Assembly: GCF_014208045.1 (NCBI RefSeq)
Contig: NZ_JACHML010000001.1
Span: 124,001 to 188,000, forward strand
Source of the DNA: Microbacterium thalassium
GTDB lineage: Bacteria > Actinomycetota > Actinomycetes > Actinomycetales > Microbacteriaceae
Length of the DNA stretch: 64,000 nucleotides
Direction: 5' to 3'
A program made the position numbers and the translations under genes. Positions 1 through 8,745 of this stretch are shown here, piece by piece (position 1 is the first letter of the stretch; every line of letters begins with the position of its first letter). The notes under the pieces are model-generated. The model was not told the origin of the DNA. It saw only the letters and a list, made by a program, of their open reading frames with translations, and did no database searches.

Positions 1-58
1 CCGTGAGGGCATCATCGGCCGCGAACCTCGCGACCGAGGGAGGAAAAGGGCTGATCAA

Positions 59-442
59 ATGAACTTCTGGGAATTCCTGGTGTGGATGTTCTGGATCTAC
101 ATCGTCATCTCGTGCATCTGGATCTACATCACGATCCTCATCGACCTCTTCCGCGACCACACGATGGGCGGATGGGGGAAGGCGCTCTGGGTCATCTTCC
201 TCGTCTTCCTGCCCCTGCTCGGTGCGCTGATCTACCTCATCGCACGCGGCCGCAGCATGTCGGAGCGCCGCGTCGCCGAAGCGCAGCAGGCGCAGCAAGC
301 GACGAACGACTACATCCGAACTGTCGCGGGCGGCGGGAAGTCGCCGACCGCCGAGATCGAGTCGGCGAAGGCTCTTCTGGACGCAGGCACGATCACGCAA
401 GCGGACTTCGACGCGATCAAGACGAAGGCGCTTCAGGGCTGA
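59..442 (+). CDS. PLDc_N/SHOCT-domain small membrane protein
   Basis: Encodes 127 residues. Two hydrophobic segments lie at about residues 8-30 and 40-62; the second (LWVIFLVFLPLLGALIYLI) is the typical PLDc_N (cardiolipin synthase N-terminal) membrane motif. A polar linker follows, then a C-terminal SHOCT motif at about 95-126 (ALLDAGTITQADFDAIKTK). The purine-rich AGGAAAAGGG upstream supports this ATG. Proteins of this architecture are common in actinobacteria and have no assigned reaction; SHOCT is thought to mediate oligomerisation. It stands alone, and a GC-rich hairpin follows the stop. The family call is secure, the role is unknown. Confidence 0.85.
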   Translation: MNFWEFLVWMFWIYIVISCIWIYITILIDLFRDHTMGGWGKALWVIFLVFLPLLGALIYLIARGRSMSERRVAEAQQAQQATNDYIRTVAGGGKSPTAEIESAKALLDAGTITQADFDAIKTKALQG

Positions 443-455
443 CGCCCACCGCACC

Positions 456-490
456 ACGGGGCGGGGACCGGGCACCGGCCCCCGCCCCGT
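456..490 (+). terminator. GC-rich hairpin after the SHOCT gene
   Basis: A perfect 11-bp inverted repeat (ACGGGGCGGGG at 456-466, CCCCGCCCCGT at 480-490) encloses a 13-nt loop just after the stop at 442. There is no T-tract, as is usual in high-GC actinobacteria, so it is a probable rather than proven terminator. Confidence 0.5.
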
Positions 491-527
491 CGCGATGACC
501 GTCCAGTGACCCCAGCGCGACACCACC

Positions 528-1862
528 ATGCCCGGCACCGCTCCGAAGAGCTCCACAACCCGCCTGGGAATGCCTCGCCCGCATGAGGCATCCCCACGGA
601 TCACCGTCGATCCGAGAACGGCCCCGCCGCAGTTCCACCTGCTGGCCAAGCCGGCGGGATCGACCTGCAACCTGGACTGCACCTACTGCTTCTTCCTGTC
701 CAAAGAGGCCCTGTACCCCTCGGACAGCTCGCGGATGACCGACCAGGTCCTCGAGGAGTACATCGTCCAACTGCTGGAGTCCCACCGCTCCCCCGAGGTG
801 ACCGTCGCCTGGCAGGGCGGCGAGCCGACCCTGATGGGTCTTGACTTCTTCGCGAAGTCCGTGGAGATCGTCCGGCAGCACCGGCGACCGGGCCAGCGGG
901 TGCAGTACGCCCTGCAGACGAACGGCGTGCTGCTGGACGACGCCTGGGGCAGGTTCCTCGCCGAGAACGACGTCCTCGTCGGACTGAGCATCGACGGCCC
1001 CGCGCCGATGCACGACACCTACCGGGTCAACCGAGGCGGGCGCGGCACACACCGTCAGGTCCTGAAGGGCCTCGATGTGCTCCGCCGCAACGGTGTCGAG
1101 TTCAACATCCTCTGCACCGTCAACGCGGCGAACCAGGATCATGGCGCCGAGGTGTACCGCTACTTCCGCGATGAGCTCGGCGCGACCTTTCTGCAGTTCA
1201 TCCCGATCGTCGAGCGCGCCACCGCGGAGAGTCTTCCGATCGCCAACCAGGGTTGGAGCGAGCGAGCCGGCGGACACCGCCCGCTCTACACGCAGACCGG
1301 ATCACTGGTCACCGAGCGATCGGTCGCCGGCGACGCGTACGGGCGGTTCCTGATCGACGTGTACGACGAGTGGATCCGACATGACGTCGGAACCGTCTTA
1401 GTCCAGCTCTTCGACGTCACCCTGCAGGCCTACTTCGGCCAGCACTCGCTCTGCGTCCACGCGCCCACGTGCGGCACCGCGCTCGCGCTCGAGCACAACG
1501 GCGACCTCTACTCCTGCGACCACTACGTCGAGCCCGACTTCCTTCTCGGCAACATCACCCGCACCCACATGCTCGACCTCATCGCCTCGGACCGGCAGCG
1601 CGCCTTCGGGCAGAGCAAGCGCGACACCCTGACCGCCCAGTGCCGATCCTGCGACGTGCTCTCACTCTGCAACGGCGGATGCCCGAAAGACCGGTTCCTC
1701 ACCTCGCGCGACGGCGAACCCGGCCAGAACCACCTGTGCGAAGGCCTGTATGCCTTCTACACGCACACACGACCGACCATGCTCGCCATGGCCCGGCTCC
1801 TCCGGCACGGGCATTACGCCGACGAGATCATGGACCAGGTCGCCGTCGGCGACCTGCCCTGA
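528..1862 (+). CDS. Radical SAM/SPASM anaerobic sulfatase-maturase-like protein
   Basis: The 444-residue protein has the radical SAM signature CNLDCTYC (Cys47, Cys51, Cys54) for the SAM-binding 4Fe-4S cluster. The AWQGGEPTL, ALQTNGVLL and LSIDGP motifs of the anSME group follow. The C-terminal third holds a cysteine-rich SPASM region (CVHAPTC, YSCDHY, CRSCDVLSLCNGGCPKDR) for auxiliary clusters. Known family members oxidise a Cys or Ser of type I sulfatases to formylglycine; relatives modify other peptides. No sulfatase or evident precursor peptide is adjacent, so the substrate is not known. No strong RBS precedes 528; the in-frame ATG at 570 is an alternative start. Confidence 0.87.
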   Translation: MPGTAPKSSTTRLGMPRPHEASPRITVDPRTAPPQFHLLAKPAGSTCNLDCTYCFFLSKEALYPSDSSRMTDQVLEEYIVQLLESHRSPEVTVAWQGGEPTLMGLDFFAKSVEIVRQHRRPGQRVQYALQTNGVLLDDAWGRFLAENDVLVGLSIDGPAPMHDTYRVNRGGRGTHRQVLKGLDVLRRNGVEFNILCTVNAANQDHGAEVYRYFRDELGATFLQFIPIVERATAESLPIANQGWSERAGGHRPLYTQTGSLVTERSVAGDAYGRFLIDVYDEWIRHDVGTVLVQLFDVTLQAYFGQHSLCVHAPTCGTALALEHNGDLYSCDHYVEPDFLLGNITRTHMLDLIASDRQRAFGQSKRDTLTAQCRSCDVLSLCNGGCPKDRFLTSRDGEPGQNHLCEGLYAFYTHTRPTMLAMARLLRHGHYADEIMDQVAVGDLP

Positions 1863-1920
1863 CGGGATATCGCGCGGATAGGGTGACGCGCGCCGCGGAT
1901 TCCGCCACGATGCTGGCGCC

Positions 1921-3057
1921 ATGTGGAAGAAGAGCGCACCACCGCCCGAGAGCGCAGAAGTCCCTGACCCGGCACGACCACCCGGTGGCCCGTCCGGCGC
2001 GCGCCGCGTGCTGACGGCGTTCGACCATCCCTTCGGCACGGCGGTGGTCGTCACCTTCGGCGTGCTCTTCTCGATCGTGATGGGGCTCGCGATCGGATCG
2101 CTCTCGACCATCCTCATCTACATCACGCTGGCGCTGTTCGTCGCGATCGGGCTCGACCCGGTGGTCCGGCGCCTCGAGCGCGGCGGCGTGGCGAGACCGT
2201 GGGGGATCACGATCGTCTTCGGATCCTTCGCCCTGCTCCTTGTCGTGATCGTCGTCTTCGTCCTTCCCCCGGTGATCCGACAGCTCATCGAGTTCGCCAA
2301 GACCATCCCTCAGGCGATCACGGATCTGGAGTCTTCGGACTGGTACGCAGGCATCGAAGCCGACTACGGCGATGTGATCGGAAATGCGCTGGACCAGCTC
2401 AAGACCTTCCTGTCGGATCCGACGACCATCGCCAACCTGGGCGGTGGCCTCCTCGCCTTCACCATCGGGCTCACCACCGCGATCTCCGGCGGGCTGATCG
2501 TCGTGGTGCTCTCGCTGTACTTCCTGGGTTCGCTCCAGCCGATGAAGAACGCCATGTACCAGCTCGCCCCGGCCCGCAACCGGGCGAAGTTCTCGGAGCT
2601 GACGGACCGGATCACCGACTCCATGGGCGGCTACCTCATGGGCATGGTGGTGCTGGCCTCGATGAACGCCGTGGTCGCCACGGTGCTGCACCTGCTCCTC
2701 GGGCTCCCGTTCCCGGCGCTGATGGGTCTGATGGCGTTCCTCATCACCCTCATCCCGCTGATCGGGTCGGTGCTGTACTGGATCACGGCGACGGTGATCG
2801 CCCTGTTCACCAGCCCCGTGACCGCCCTGATCTTCGCCATCTGCTACCTGATCTACATCCAGATCGAGGCCTACGTGCTCACCCCGAGGGTGATGAACCG
2901 GACGATCTCGGTTCCCGGCGCGCTGGTGGTGATCGGCGCACTCGTCGGCGGCACGCTGCTGGGCCTGCTGGGCGCGCTGGTCGCGATCCCGGTCACGGCA
3001 GCCATCCTGCTGATCATCAAGGAGGTCTTCATCCCGCGGCAGGACGCGAAGACATGA
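1921..3057 (+). CDS. AI-2E family transporter
   Basis: A 378-residue polytopic membrane protein with about eight hydrophobic segments, arranged as in the AI-2E transporter family (PF01594): an N-terminal pair at about 35-75, a long soluble stretch at about 120-170, and a C-terminal block ending in the conserved region around PRVMNRTISVPGALVVIGALVG. Family members export autoinducer-2 or act as Na+/H+ antiporters, so the substrate cannot be assigned here. A TAGGGT -10-like hexamer lies at 1878-1883. It is transcribed as a single gene between the maturase and the cardiolipin synthase. Confidence 0.88.
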   Translation: MWKKSAPPPESAEVPDPARPPGGPSGARRVLTAFDHPFGTAVVVTFGVLFSIVMGLAIGSLSTILIYITLALFVAIGLDPVVRRLERGGVARPWGITIVFGSFALLLVVIVVFVLPPVIRQLIEFAKTIPQAITDLESSDWYAGIEADYGDVIGNALDQLKTFLSDPTTIANLGGGLLAFTIGLTTAISGGLIVVVLSLYFLGSLQPMKNAMYQLAPARNRAKFSELTDRITDSMGGYLMGMVVLASMNAVVATVLHLLLGLPFPALMGLMAFLITLIPLIGSVLYWITATVIALFTSPVTALIFAICYLIYIQIEAYVLTPRVMNRTISVPGALVVIGALVGGTLLGLLGALVAIPVTAAILLIIKEVFIPRQDAKT

Positions 3058-3133
3058 GTCGGCTCGCAGTCAGGCTGCCCGGCACGGTGCCATCCTCGGG
3101 GGCGGCGGCCGACGCCCCCGGCGATGCCGTCGC

Positions 3134-3145
3134 TAGAGTGCACCT
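3134..3145 (+). promoter_or_regulatory. -10 element of a leaderless cardiolipin synthase gene
   Basis: TAGAGT at 3134-3139 is followed by six bases and then the ATG at 3146. This spacing would start the transcript at the start codon. No Shine-Dalgarno sequence is present. The -35 region is not convincing. Confidence 0.4.
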
Positions 3146-4621
3146 ATGACGACGGGGTTCAGCGGATTCGATCTGGCATCGCTCATCGCTCTGGTGTTGA
3201 CTCTCGCAATCGACATCACGGCGCTCATCGTCATCCCCCGCAGACGCAAGCCGACCGCGGCGATGGCGTGGCTGCTGGCCATCTTCCTGATCCCGATCGT
3301 GGGAATCGTGCTGTTCCTGCTGATCGGGACCTACCGTCTGCCGAAGGCGCGGCGTGACGAGCAGGCCCGCATCGATGGGCTGATCGCGTCGCGCGCCCGT
3401 TCGGCGGGACTTCACACCGACCCATCAGAGTGGCCGCGCTGGTTCCAGCGGGTCGTCGAGCAGAACGAGACCCTCACCAGCATCCCCGCCGTGAACGGCA
3501 ACCGCGCCGTCCTGGAGGGGGACTACACCTCGTCGATCGACGCGATGGCGCGCGCCATGGACACCGCCGAGCGGTTCATCCACGTGGAGTTCTACATCGT
3601 GTCGTGGGACGACACCACCCGACGCTTCTTCTCGGCCATGGAGGCCGCCGTCGCCCGCGGGGTCACCGTGCGCCTGCTCGCCGACTACGTCGCCTCCCGC
3701 CGCACCGCACGGTGGAAGCAGACCTTCGCGGAGCTCGACCGCATCGAGGTGACATGGCAGTGGATGCTGCCGGTGCAGCCGTTCCAGGGGAAGTTCCAGC
3801 GCCCCGATCTGCGCAACCACCGCAAGCTGGTCGTGGTCGACGGCCGTGTCGCGTTCGTCGGGTCGCAGAACCTCATCGATCGCAGCTACAACGCCCCGAA
3901 GAACATCAAACGGGGGCTGCAGTGGCAGGAGCTCATGACCTCGCTCGAGGGCCCCGCCGTCGCCGAGGTCAACGCCGTGTTCCTCTCGGACTGGCTCATC
4001 GAAACCGGAGAGCTGCTCCGGAGCGAACAGCTCGCGGTCGCCGACATCGAACCATACGACGGCGACGACGCCCTCGTCTGCCAGGTCCTGCCCAGCGGCC
4101 CCGGCTACAGCACCGAGAACAACCTCCGCCTGTTCCTCTCCCTCATCCACGGCGCCACCGAGAAGGTCATCCTCACCAGCCCGTACTTCGTCCCCGACGA
4201 GGCCATGGTCTACGCCATCACCACGGCGTGCCAGCGGGGCCTGGACGTGCAGCTGTTCGTGTCCGAGATCGGCGACCAGTGGCTCGTGTACCACGCGCAG
4301 CGGTCGTACTACGAGGCACTGCTCGAAGCGGGCGTGCGCATCTTCCTCTACCCGGCGCCGTACATCCTCCACGCCAAGCACTTCTCGATCGACGACGACA
4401 TCGCCGTCATCGGCTCGAGCAACATGGACATCCGCTCCTTCAGCCTGAACATGGAGGTGTCGATGCTCGTGCGCGGCGAGTCCTTCGTCGCGCAGATGCG
4501 CGAGGTCGAGCAGGGCTACCGCGACGCGGGCCGCGAACTCACGCTCGAGCAGTGGCGGAGCGAACCCGGCAGCGCGACCTTCATGGACGGCGTCGCCCGA
4601 TTGATGTCCGCGCTGACCTGA
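3146..4621 (+). CDS. cls: Cardiolipin synthase (phospholipase D superfamily)
   Basis: A 491-residue membrane protein. Two N-terminal hydrophobic segments (about 8-30 and 40-60) form the PLDc_N anchor. Two catalytic HKD motifs follow: HRKLVVVD with His225 and Lys227, and HAKHFSIDD with His409 and Lys411, each followed by a GSxN sequence (VGSQN, IGSSN). Bacterial enzymes of this length condense two phosphatidylglycerols into cardiolipin and glycerol at the cytoplasmic membrane. Both active-site halves are intact. The start codon is preceded by a -10 box instead of an RBS, which suggests a leaderless mRNA. It is convergent with the next gene, with a 14-bp gap. Confidence 0.93.
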   Translation: MTTGFSGFDLASLIALVLTLAIDITALIVIPRRRKPTAAMAWLLAIFLIPIVGIVLFLLIGTYRLPKARRDEQARIDGLIASRARSAGLHTDPSEWPRWFQRVVEQNETLTSIPAVNGNRAVLEGDYTSSIDAMARAMDTAERFIHVEFYIVSWDDTTRRFFSAMEAAVARGVTVRLLADYVASRRTARWKQTFAELDRIEVTWQWMLPVQPFQGKFQRPDLRNHRKLVVVDGRVAFVGSQNLIDRSYNAPKNIKRGLQWQELMTSLEGPAVAEVNAVFLSDWLIETGELLRSEQLAVADIEPYDGDDALVCQVLPSGPGYSTENNLRLFLSLIHGATEKVILTSPYFVPDEAMVYAITTACQRGLDVQLFVSEIGDQWLVYHAQRSYYEALLEAGVRIFLYPAPYILHAKHFSIDDDIAVIGSSNMDIRSFSLNMEVSMLVRGESFVAQMREVEQGYRDAGRELTLEQWRSEPGSATFMDGVARLMSALT

Positions 4622-4635
4622 TCCGCCGCGGGCGA

Positions 4636-5487
4636 TCACACCTGCTTCGCGACGTCCGCGATGAGGTCGACCACGCGCGCAGGCTCCGTGATGCCCGCCG
4701 AGAAGACGTAGGTCGTCGTGAACCCCAGTCCGGCGAGCTCCCGCACCTGCTCGGTGACGGTGTCGACGGTGGATGCCGGCGAGACGCCGATCATCGCCGT
4801 CTTCTCGATGTCGTCGTAGTCGCGGCCGACGTCGTCGCAGTGCGCCTTGAGCACGTCCAGCTTGTGCGCCGGCATACCGCCGAGGGCACTCAGATTGCAC
4901 GCGTCGGCGTACTGCGCGACGAGCTTCAGGGTCTTCTTCTCGCCCCCGCCGCCGATCATGAGCATCGGCTTGGTGAGGTTCTGGGGCGAGTTGAGCGTGC
5001 GCTCCAGCTGCCAGAACGCGCCCTCGTACGGCTCCTCGGAGTCCGACCACATCTGCAGGCAGATCTGGATGGTCTCCTCGAGCTCGCGGAACCGCTGCGC
5101 GACCGGCGCGAACGGGAACCCGAGCCCGCGGCACTCCTGCTCGTTCCACCCGGCGCCGATGCCGAGGCCGAAGCGACCGCCCGACAGCACGTTGAGGGTG
5201 CTCACCTGCTTGGCCAGCAGCGCCGGATGCCGGTACAGCACGCCCGTGACGAGCACGTGCAGCATCGACTTCCGGGTGTGCGCGGCGAGGAACCCCATCG
5301 TCGCGTAGGCCTCGAGCATCTCGTGCTCGACCGGCCCGAGACCCGGCAGCTGCCAGAAGTGGTCCATGACGGTGATGCGCTGGATGCCCGCGTCCTCGGC
5401 ATGCCTGACATGTCGCGCGAGTGCGGGGCCGAGCTCGGCCGGTCCGCTGTCGAAGGTGAAGTCCGCGATGTGGAGCCCGAATTCCAT
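4636..5487 (-). CDS. LLM-class F420-dependent oxidoreductase
   Basis: This 283-residue protein is a luciferase-like TIM barrel. It begins MEFGLHIADF and contains the family features ITVMDHFWQLPG (about 35-46), the GGRFGLGIGAGW segment and the PMLMIGGGGEKKTL phosphate-binding stretch of the F420-dependent subgroup. Such enzymes transfer hydride between reduced F420 and an unknown organic substrate. I chose the ATG at 5487 because GGAGAGG lies just upstream; an in-frame ATG at 5517 is less likely. It stands alone between convergent cls and the molybdopterin oxidoreductase. Substrate unknown; FMN instead of F420 remains possible. Confidence 0.85.
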   Translation of the reverse strand: MEFGLHIADFTFDSGPAELGPALARHVRHAEDAGIQRITVMDHFWQLPGLGPVEHEMLEAYATMGFLAAHTRKSMLHVLVTGVLYRHPALLAKQVSTLNVLSGGRFGLGIGAGWNEQECRGLGFPFAPVAQRFRELEETIQICLQMWSDSEEPYEGAFWQLERTLNSPQNLTKPMLMIGGGGEKKTLKLVAQYADACNLSALGGMPAHKLDVLKAHCDDVGRDYDDIEKTAMIGVSPASTVDTVTEQVRELAGLGFTTTYVFSAGITEPARVVDLIADVAKQV

Positions 5488-5595
5488 GACCTCTCCGTCC
5501 TGGGTCGGATGCCGCATCCGGCCGCCCGCCCAGGGTACGGCCCGCGCGATGCCCCGTGGGCCGGATCCGGTGGGGTCGGTCCGGTCGGGCAGGCG

Positions 5596-7173
5596 TCACA
5601 CCACCGTGAGCAGCATTCGCTGCCGGCCGGTGGACCCGTCGGGGGCGATGGGCGAGCGACGCTCGGTCTGCACCTCGCCGTCGCGGCTCACCGCCCGCAC
5701 CGACACATAGTGGGCTCCCGGTTCGGCGTCCCACGGGATCGTCCATTGCACCCACGTGTCGGCGTTGACCGGCGTGGACAGCCGTGCCGCCGTCCACGGG
5801 CCGTCGTCGATGCTGACCTCCACCCGTTCGATCCCCACCGTCTGCGCCCAGGCGACGCCCGCGATCGCGACCCGGCCCGCCTCGACCCGGGTTCCGGGGC
5901 GGGGGGTGTCGATCCGCGAGGAGAACTTGATCGGAGCTCGGGCCGCGTAGCCCCGTGGGGTCCAGTACGCCTCGTCCTCAGCGAAGGTGGTGACGGTGAG
6001 CCGCGTGAGCCACTTCGTCGCCGATACGTAGCCGTACAGTCCGGGCACGATCATCCGCACGGGGAAGCCGTGCTCGAGGGGCAGCGGCTCGCCGTTCATG
6101 GCGACAGCGAGGATCGCGTCGATCCCCTCGTCGGTGAGCGCGTCGAGCGGGGTGCTCGCCGTGAAGCCGTCGACGCTTCGTGACAGCACCATGTCGGCCC
6201 CGTCCTGCGGACGCGCGATGCGAAGGATGTCGCGGACCGGCACGCCCCACCATGTGGCCGTGCCGACGAGCTCGCCGCCGACCTCGTTCGAGACGCACGT
6301 GAGGGTGATCGAGTACTCCTGGAGTCCCCGACCGATCAGATCGTCGAAGCCCAGATCGACCGGCTGATCGACGAGTCCGTCCACGACGAGGCGCCACCGG
6401 GCGGGATCGACGGCGGGAACCTCGAGCGCCGTGTCGACGCGGTAGAACTCGTCGTTGGGCGTGTACAGCGGCGAGAGCCCGGGGATGCCGAGTTCCGCGC
6501 CGGCGGGCACATCGACCGATGCGGACGGCATCGGGAGGCGAACGGCCCGACGAATCGCCTCGACGGAGGTCCGCGCGCCGTCGGCGAGGCGCGCGCCCAG
6601 CCCGATCGCAGCCGCCGAGACCGCAGACACCGCGGTCAGGATGAAGAACGCGCGGCGATCGACCTCGGCGTCCCCCGGGCCGCCGCTCCCCGCGGGGAAG
6701 CGCGTCTCGTCGCGACCGGAGCGACCGAGCCACGAGCGCAGGCGTGCGACGAGCACGGCCATCACGATGCAGCCGGCGAGCGCGCCGGCTGCGGGCGGCA
6801 GGACGGCGAGCGCGGCAGCCCCAGGGCGCGTCACGACCGCGGCCAGTCCAGCAGTCATCCCCAACCCCAGCATCACCACTCCCCACGGCGGGCGTCGCAG
6901 CTGGAGCACGCCGGCCAGCGTGGCGCCGAGGAGCGCCGCGATGCCGACCGACCCGACCAGGATGGGCTTGTCGGCGGTGCCGAAGGCGGAGATCGCGAAC
7001 TCCTTGAGCGGCCGCGGCACGACGTCGATGACGAAGCCGCCGACGTCCAGGATCGGGTTCGCGCCGGGAGCCACCAGCATCGCGACCGCCTCGGTGACGG
7101 CGAGGTAGACCCCCGCGCTCACGACGCCGGTCACCGCCGCCCACAGCATCCCCCTGGATCTGCGCGTAGACAT
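5596..7173 (-). CDS. Membrane-anchored molybdopterin-dependent (sulfite oxidase-like) oxidoreductase
   Basis: The 525-residue protein starts at 7173, with AGAGAGGGG upstream. The first 160 residues contain about four membrane segments. After a linker comes another hydrophobic stretch (DRRAFFILTAVSAVSA). The rest matches the oxidoreductase molybdopterin-binding domain: YSITLTCVSNEVGG carries the likely Mo-ligand Cys, and GFPVRMIVPGLYGYVSATKW is a typical motif. A Mo-co dimerisation (Ig-like) domain closes the protein. Family members perform extracytoplasmic oxidation or reduction, such as sulfite or methionine-sulfoxide chemistry; the substrate here is not determined. Its neighbour is the fasciclin lipoprotein, separated by hairpins. 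Confidence 0.88.
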   Translation of the reverse strand: MSTRRSRGMLWAAVTGVVSAGVYLAVTEAVAMLVAPGANPILDVGGFVIDVVPRPLKEFAISAFGTADKPILVGSVGIAALLGATLAGVLQLRRPPWGVVMLGLGMTAGLAAVVTRPGAAALAVLPPAAGALAGCIVMAVLVARLRSWLGRSGRDETRFPAGSGGPGDAEVDRRAFFILTAVSAVSAAAIGLGARLADGARTSVEAIRRAVRLPMPSASVDVPAGAELGIPGLSPLYTPNDEFYRVDTALEVPAVDPARWRLVVDGLVDQPVDLGFDDLIGRGLQEYSITLTCVSNEVGGELVGTATWWGVPVRDILRIARPQDGADMVLSRSVDGFTASTPLDALTDEGIDAILAVAMNGEPLPLEHGFPVRMIVPGLYGYVSATKWLTRLTVTTFAEDEAYWTPRGYAARAPIKFSSRIDTPRPGTRVEAGRVAIAGVAWAQTVGIERVEVSIDDGPWTAARLSTPVNADTWVQWTIPWDAEPGAHYVSVRAVSRDGEVQTERRSPIAPDGSTGRQRMLLTVV

Positions 7174-7239
7174 GTCGGTCAACGTCCCCTCTCTCTGTGC
7201 CGCAGCCCGTGCGGCCGGCCCGCACGGCGAGGCGATGCC

Positions 7240-7273
7240 GGGCCCGCCGGCGCCCCCCTGGGCCGGCGGGCCC
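7240..7273 (-). terminator. GC-rich hairpin between fasciclin and molybdopterin genes
   Basis: A 12-bp perfect inverted repeat (GGGCCCGCCGGC at 7240-7251, GCCGGCGGGCCC at 7262-7273) with a 10-nt loop. With the hairpin at 7280-7300 it forms a tandem structure after the fasciclin gene, upstream of the next gene's RBS. Confidence 0.45.
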
Positions 7274-7279
7274 GCTCCG

Positions 7280-7300
7280 GGTCGGTCGCGAGGACCGACC
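7280..7300 (-). terminator. Terminator-like hairpin after fasciclin gene
   Basis: GGTCGGTC (7280-7287) pairs with GACCGACC (7293-7300) around a 5-nt loop, starting three bases past the fasciclin stop codon. No T-tract is present. Confidence 0.5.
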
Positions 7301-7303
7301 GGC

Positions 7304-7972
7304 TCAGGACGCCGGCGGCAGGAGCACCGTGTCGATGAGGTACACGGTGGCGTTCGCCGTCTGCACGCCACCGCAGATCACGCCCGCGCCGCCGACCATC
7401 AGGTCGTCCCCGCTGCCGGTGACCTCGACCTCGGCGCCGTTGAGGGTGACCTGGGAGCCGACGATCTCGTCGGGTCCGATCTGACCGGCCACGACGTGGT
7501 ACGTGAGGATCGAGGTCAGCAGCTCGCTGTCGGTCGACAGCGTCTCGATCGTGTCGGCGTCGATCTGGGCGAATGCGTCGTCGACCGGCGCGAAGACGGT
7601 GAACTCGTCGCCGTTCAGGGTGTCGACCAGGTCGACGTCAGGGTTCAGTCCGCCGCTCACCGCGGCGGTCAGGGTGGTCAGCAGCGGGTTGTTGGACGCG
7701 GCTGTGGCGACCGGGTCCTCGGCCATGCCGGCCACCGATCCCGCGCCGTCCGGCACCGCCTCGGCGTAGTCGGCGCAACCGGGGCCGACGAGCGCGGCCG
7801 CCGGGTCCATGTCGTCCATGGCGCCGTCGCCCATGGCCTCGGAGGCTTCCTCGGTCGCGGGGGCGGCGGTGTCGTCGGACGTGCCGGAGGCCCCCATCGA
7901 GCAGCCCGTGAGCACGATCGTCGAGGCGAAGGCGAGCGCGAGCCCGGCGGTGAGCGTCTTCTTGGTGATCAT
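7304..7972 (-). CDS. Fasciclin-domain lipoprotein (MPT83/MPT70-like)
   Basis: This 222-residue protein has a lipoprotein signal peptide with lipobox LTGC (Cys24), so it is expected to be lipid-anchored outside the membrane. A low-complexity, acidic Ala/Asp/Glu linker follows, then one FAS1 domain from about residue 90 (the segments [28 protein letters not shown] and [10 protein letters not shown] are diagnostic). FAS1 proteins mediate adhesion. The ATG at 7972 follows a strong AGGAGGAAGAC. It is divergent from sigK-rskA, the same partners that control the homologous mpt83/mpt70 antigens in mycobacteria, so SigK control is likely. Confidence 0.92.
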   Translation of the reverse strand: MITKKTLTAGLALAFASTIVLTGCSMGASGTSDDTAAPATEEASEAMGDGAMDDMDPAAALVGPGCADYAEAVPDGAGSVAGMAEDPVATAASNNPLLTTLTAAVSGGLNPDVDLVDTLNGDEFTVFAPVDDAFAQIDADTIETLSTDSELLTSILTYHVVAGQIGPDEIVGSQVTLNGAEVEVTGSGDDLMVGGAGVICGGVQTANATVYLIDTVLLPPAS

Positions 7973-8067
7973 GTCTTCCTCCTGGTTGGTGAGCCGTGTG
8001 AGACCCGTGCAGGACGGACCTCGAGTGCCGAGGGCCGTACACGTCGCAGAGGCGGCGTGCATGATGT

Positions 8068-8094
8068 CTTCGGCGCCCCTCACGAATCGGATGG
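8068..8094 (-). promoter_or_regulatory. Candidate SigK-type promoter of the fasciclin gene
   Basis: Read on the minus strand, CCATCC (plus 8089-8094) is followed after 15 bases by CCGAAG (plus 8068-8073). From memory, the mycobacterial SigK consensus is a CCATCC -35 and a CCGAAT-like -10. The spacing is slightly short, the -10 has one mismatch, and the implied leader is about 90 nt. Tentative. Confidence 0.3.
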
Positions 8095-8154
8095 GAGATC
8101 GCTCGAATTCGGATGCGGCGCCTACTCGCATCCCGGTGCGGCAAGCTTGAGCGC

Positions 8155-8745
8155 ATGGTGATCGACGGCGTGGATGTGCCCGAGGGCGGCTCGGCGCCGG
8201 TCGATCACATCGGCGAACTGCTCCGGCAGGTCGCGGCGGGCGACCAGCAGGCGTTCGCCCGCCTCTACGATCTGCTCTCGCCCCGCGTCTTCGGCCTGAT
8301 CCTGCGGGTGCTCGTCGACCGCGCGCAGAGCGAAGAGGTGCTCCAGGAGGTCTTCCTCGAGATCTGGCAATCCGCTTCCGGCTTCGCTCCGAAAAGAGGC
8401 CAGGGGAGATCATGGGTGCTGACGATCGCTCACCGACGGGCCGTCGACCGCGTGCGGTCCTCGCAGGCGAGCGCCGACCGGGACATCCGTGCGGGGTACC
8501 GCGAGCTGGCGAGCGAGCATCAGGACGTCGCGGAACAGGTCGAGCTGCGGCTCGACGCGCAGCGCGTGGCGGCCGCGCTCGCCTCGCTGCCCGAGGCGCA
8601 GCGTGAGGCCATCACACTCGCCTACTACGGCGGTTACAGTCAGAGCGAGATCGCGGCCCTCGTCGGGTCTCCGCTCGGAACCGTCAAGACGAGGATGCGG
8701 GACGGGCTGACCCGGATGCGCACGGAGTTGGGGGTGGGAGCATGA
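8155..8745 (+). CDS. sigK: ECF RNA polymerase sigma factor SigK
   Basis: A 196-residue ECF sigma factor. Region 2 (about 30-95) contains [38 protein letters not shown]. Region 4 (about 125-190) contains [19 protein letters not shown] and an [20 protein letters not shown] helix-turn-helix. I place the start at 8155 ([12 protein letters not shown]) because the upstream extension is poorly supported. The stop overlaps the anti-sigma ATG by 4 bp (ATGA at 8742-8745), so the two are translationally coupled. By homology it directs transcription of the divergent fasciclin gene and is kept inactive by RskA. Confidence 0.92.
   Translation: MVIDGVDVPEGGSAPVDHIGELLRQVAAGDQQAFARLYDLLSPRVFGLILRVLVDRAQSEEVLQEVFLEIWQSASGFAPKRGQGRSWVLTIAHRRAVDRVRSSQASADRDIRAGYRELASEHQDVAEQVELRLDAQRVAAALASLPEAQREAITLAYYGGYSQSEIAALVGSPLGTVKTRMRDGLTRMRTELGVGA

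Noticed and set aside
528..1862. Maturase as a RiPP-modifying enzyme with a nearby precursor
   Set aside because: No short peptide ORF with a plausible leader is visible between 443 and 527 or after 1862.
3425..5797. Very long open frames antisense to cls and the LLM gene
   Set aside because: Composition is Arg/Ala/His-rich shadow translation of GC-rich genes, with no domain; the sense frames hold clear catalytic motifs.
7304..7972. Longer fasciclin start at 8413
   Set aside because: The extension overlaps sigK on the opposite strand; the lipoprotein signal peptide and AGGAGGAAGAC RBS fix the start at 7972.
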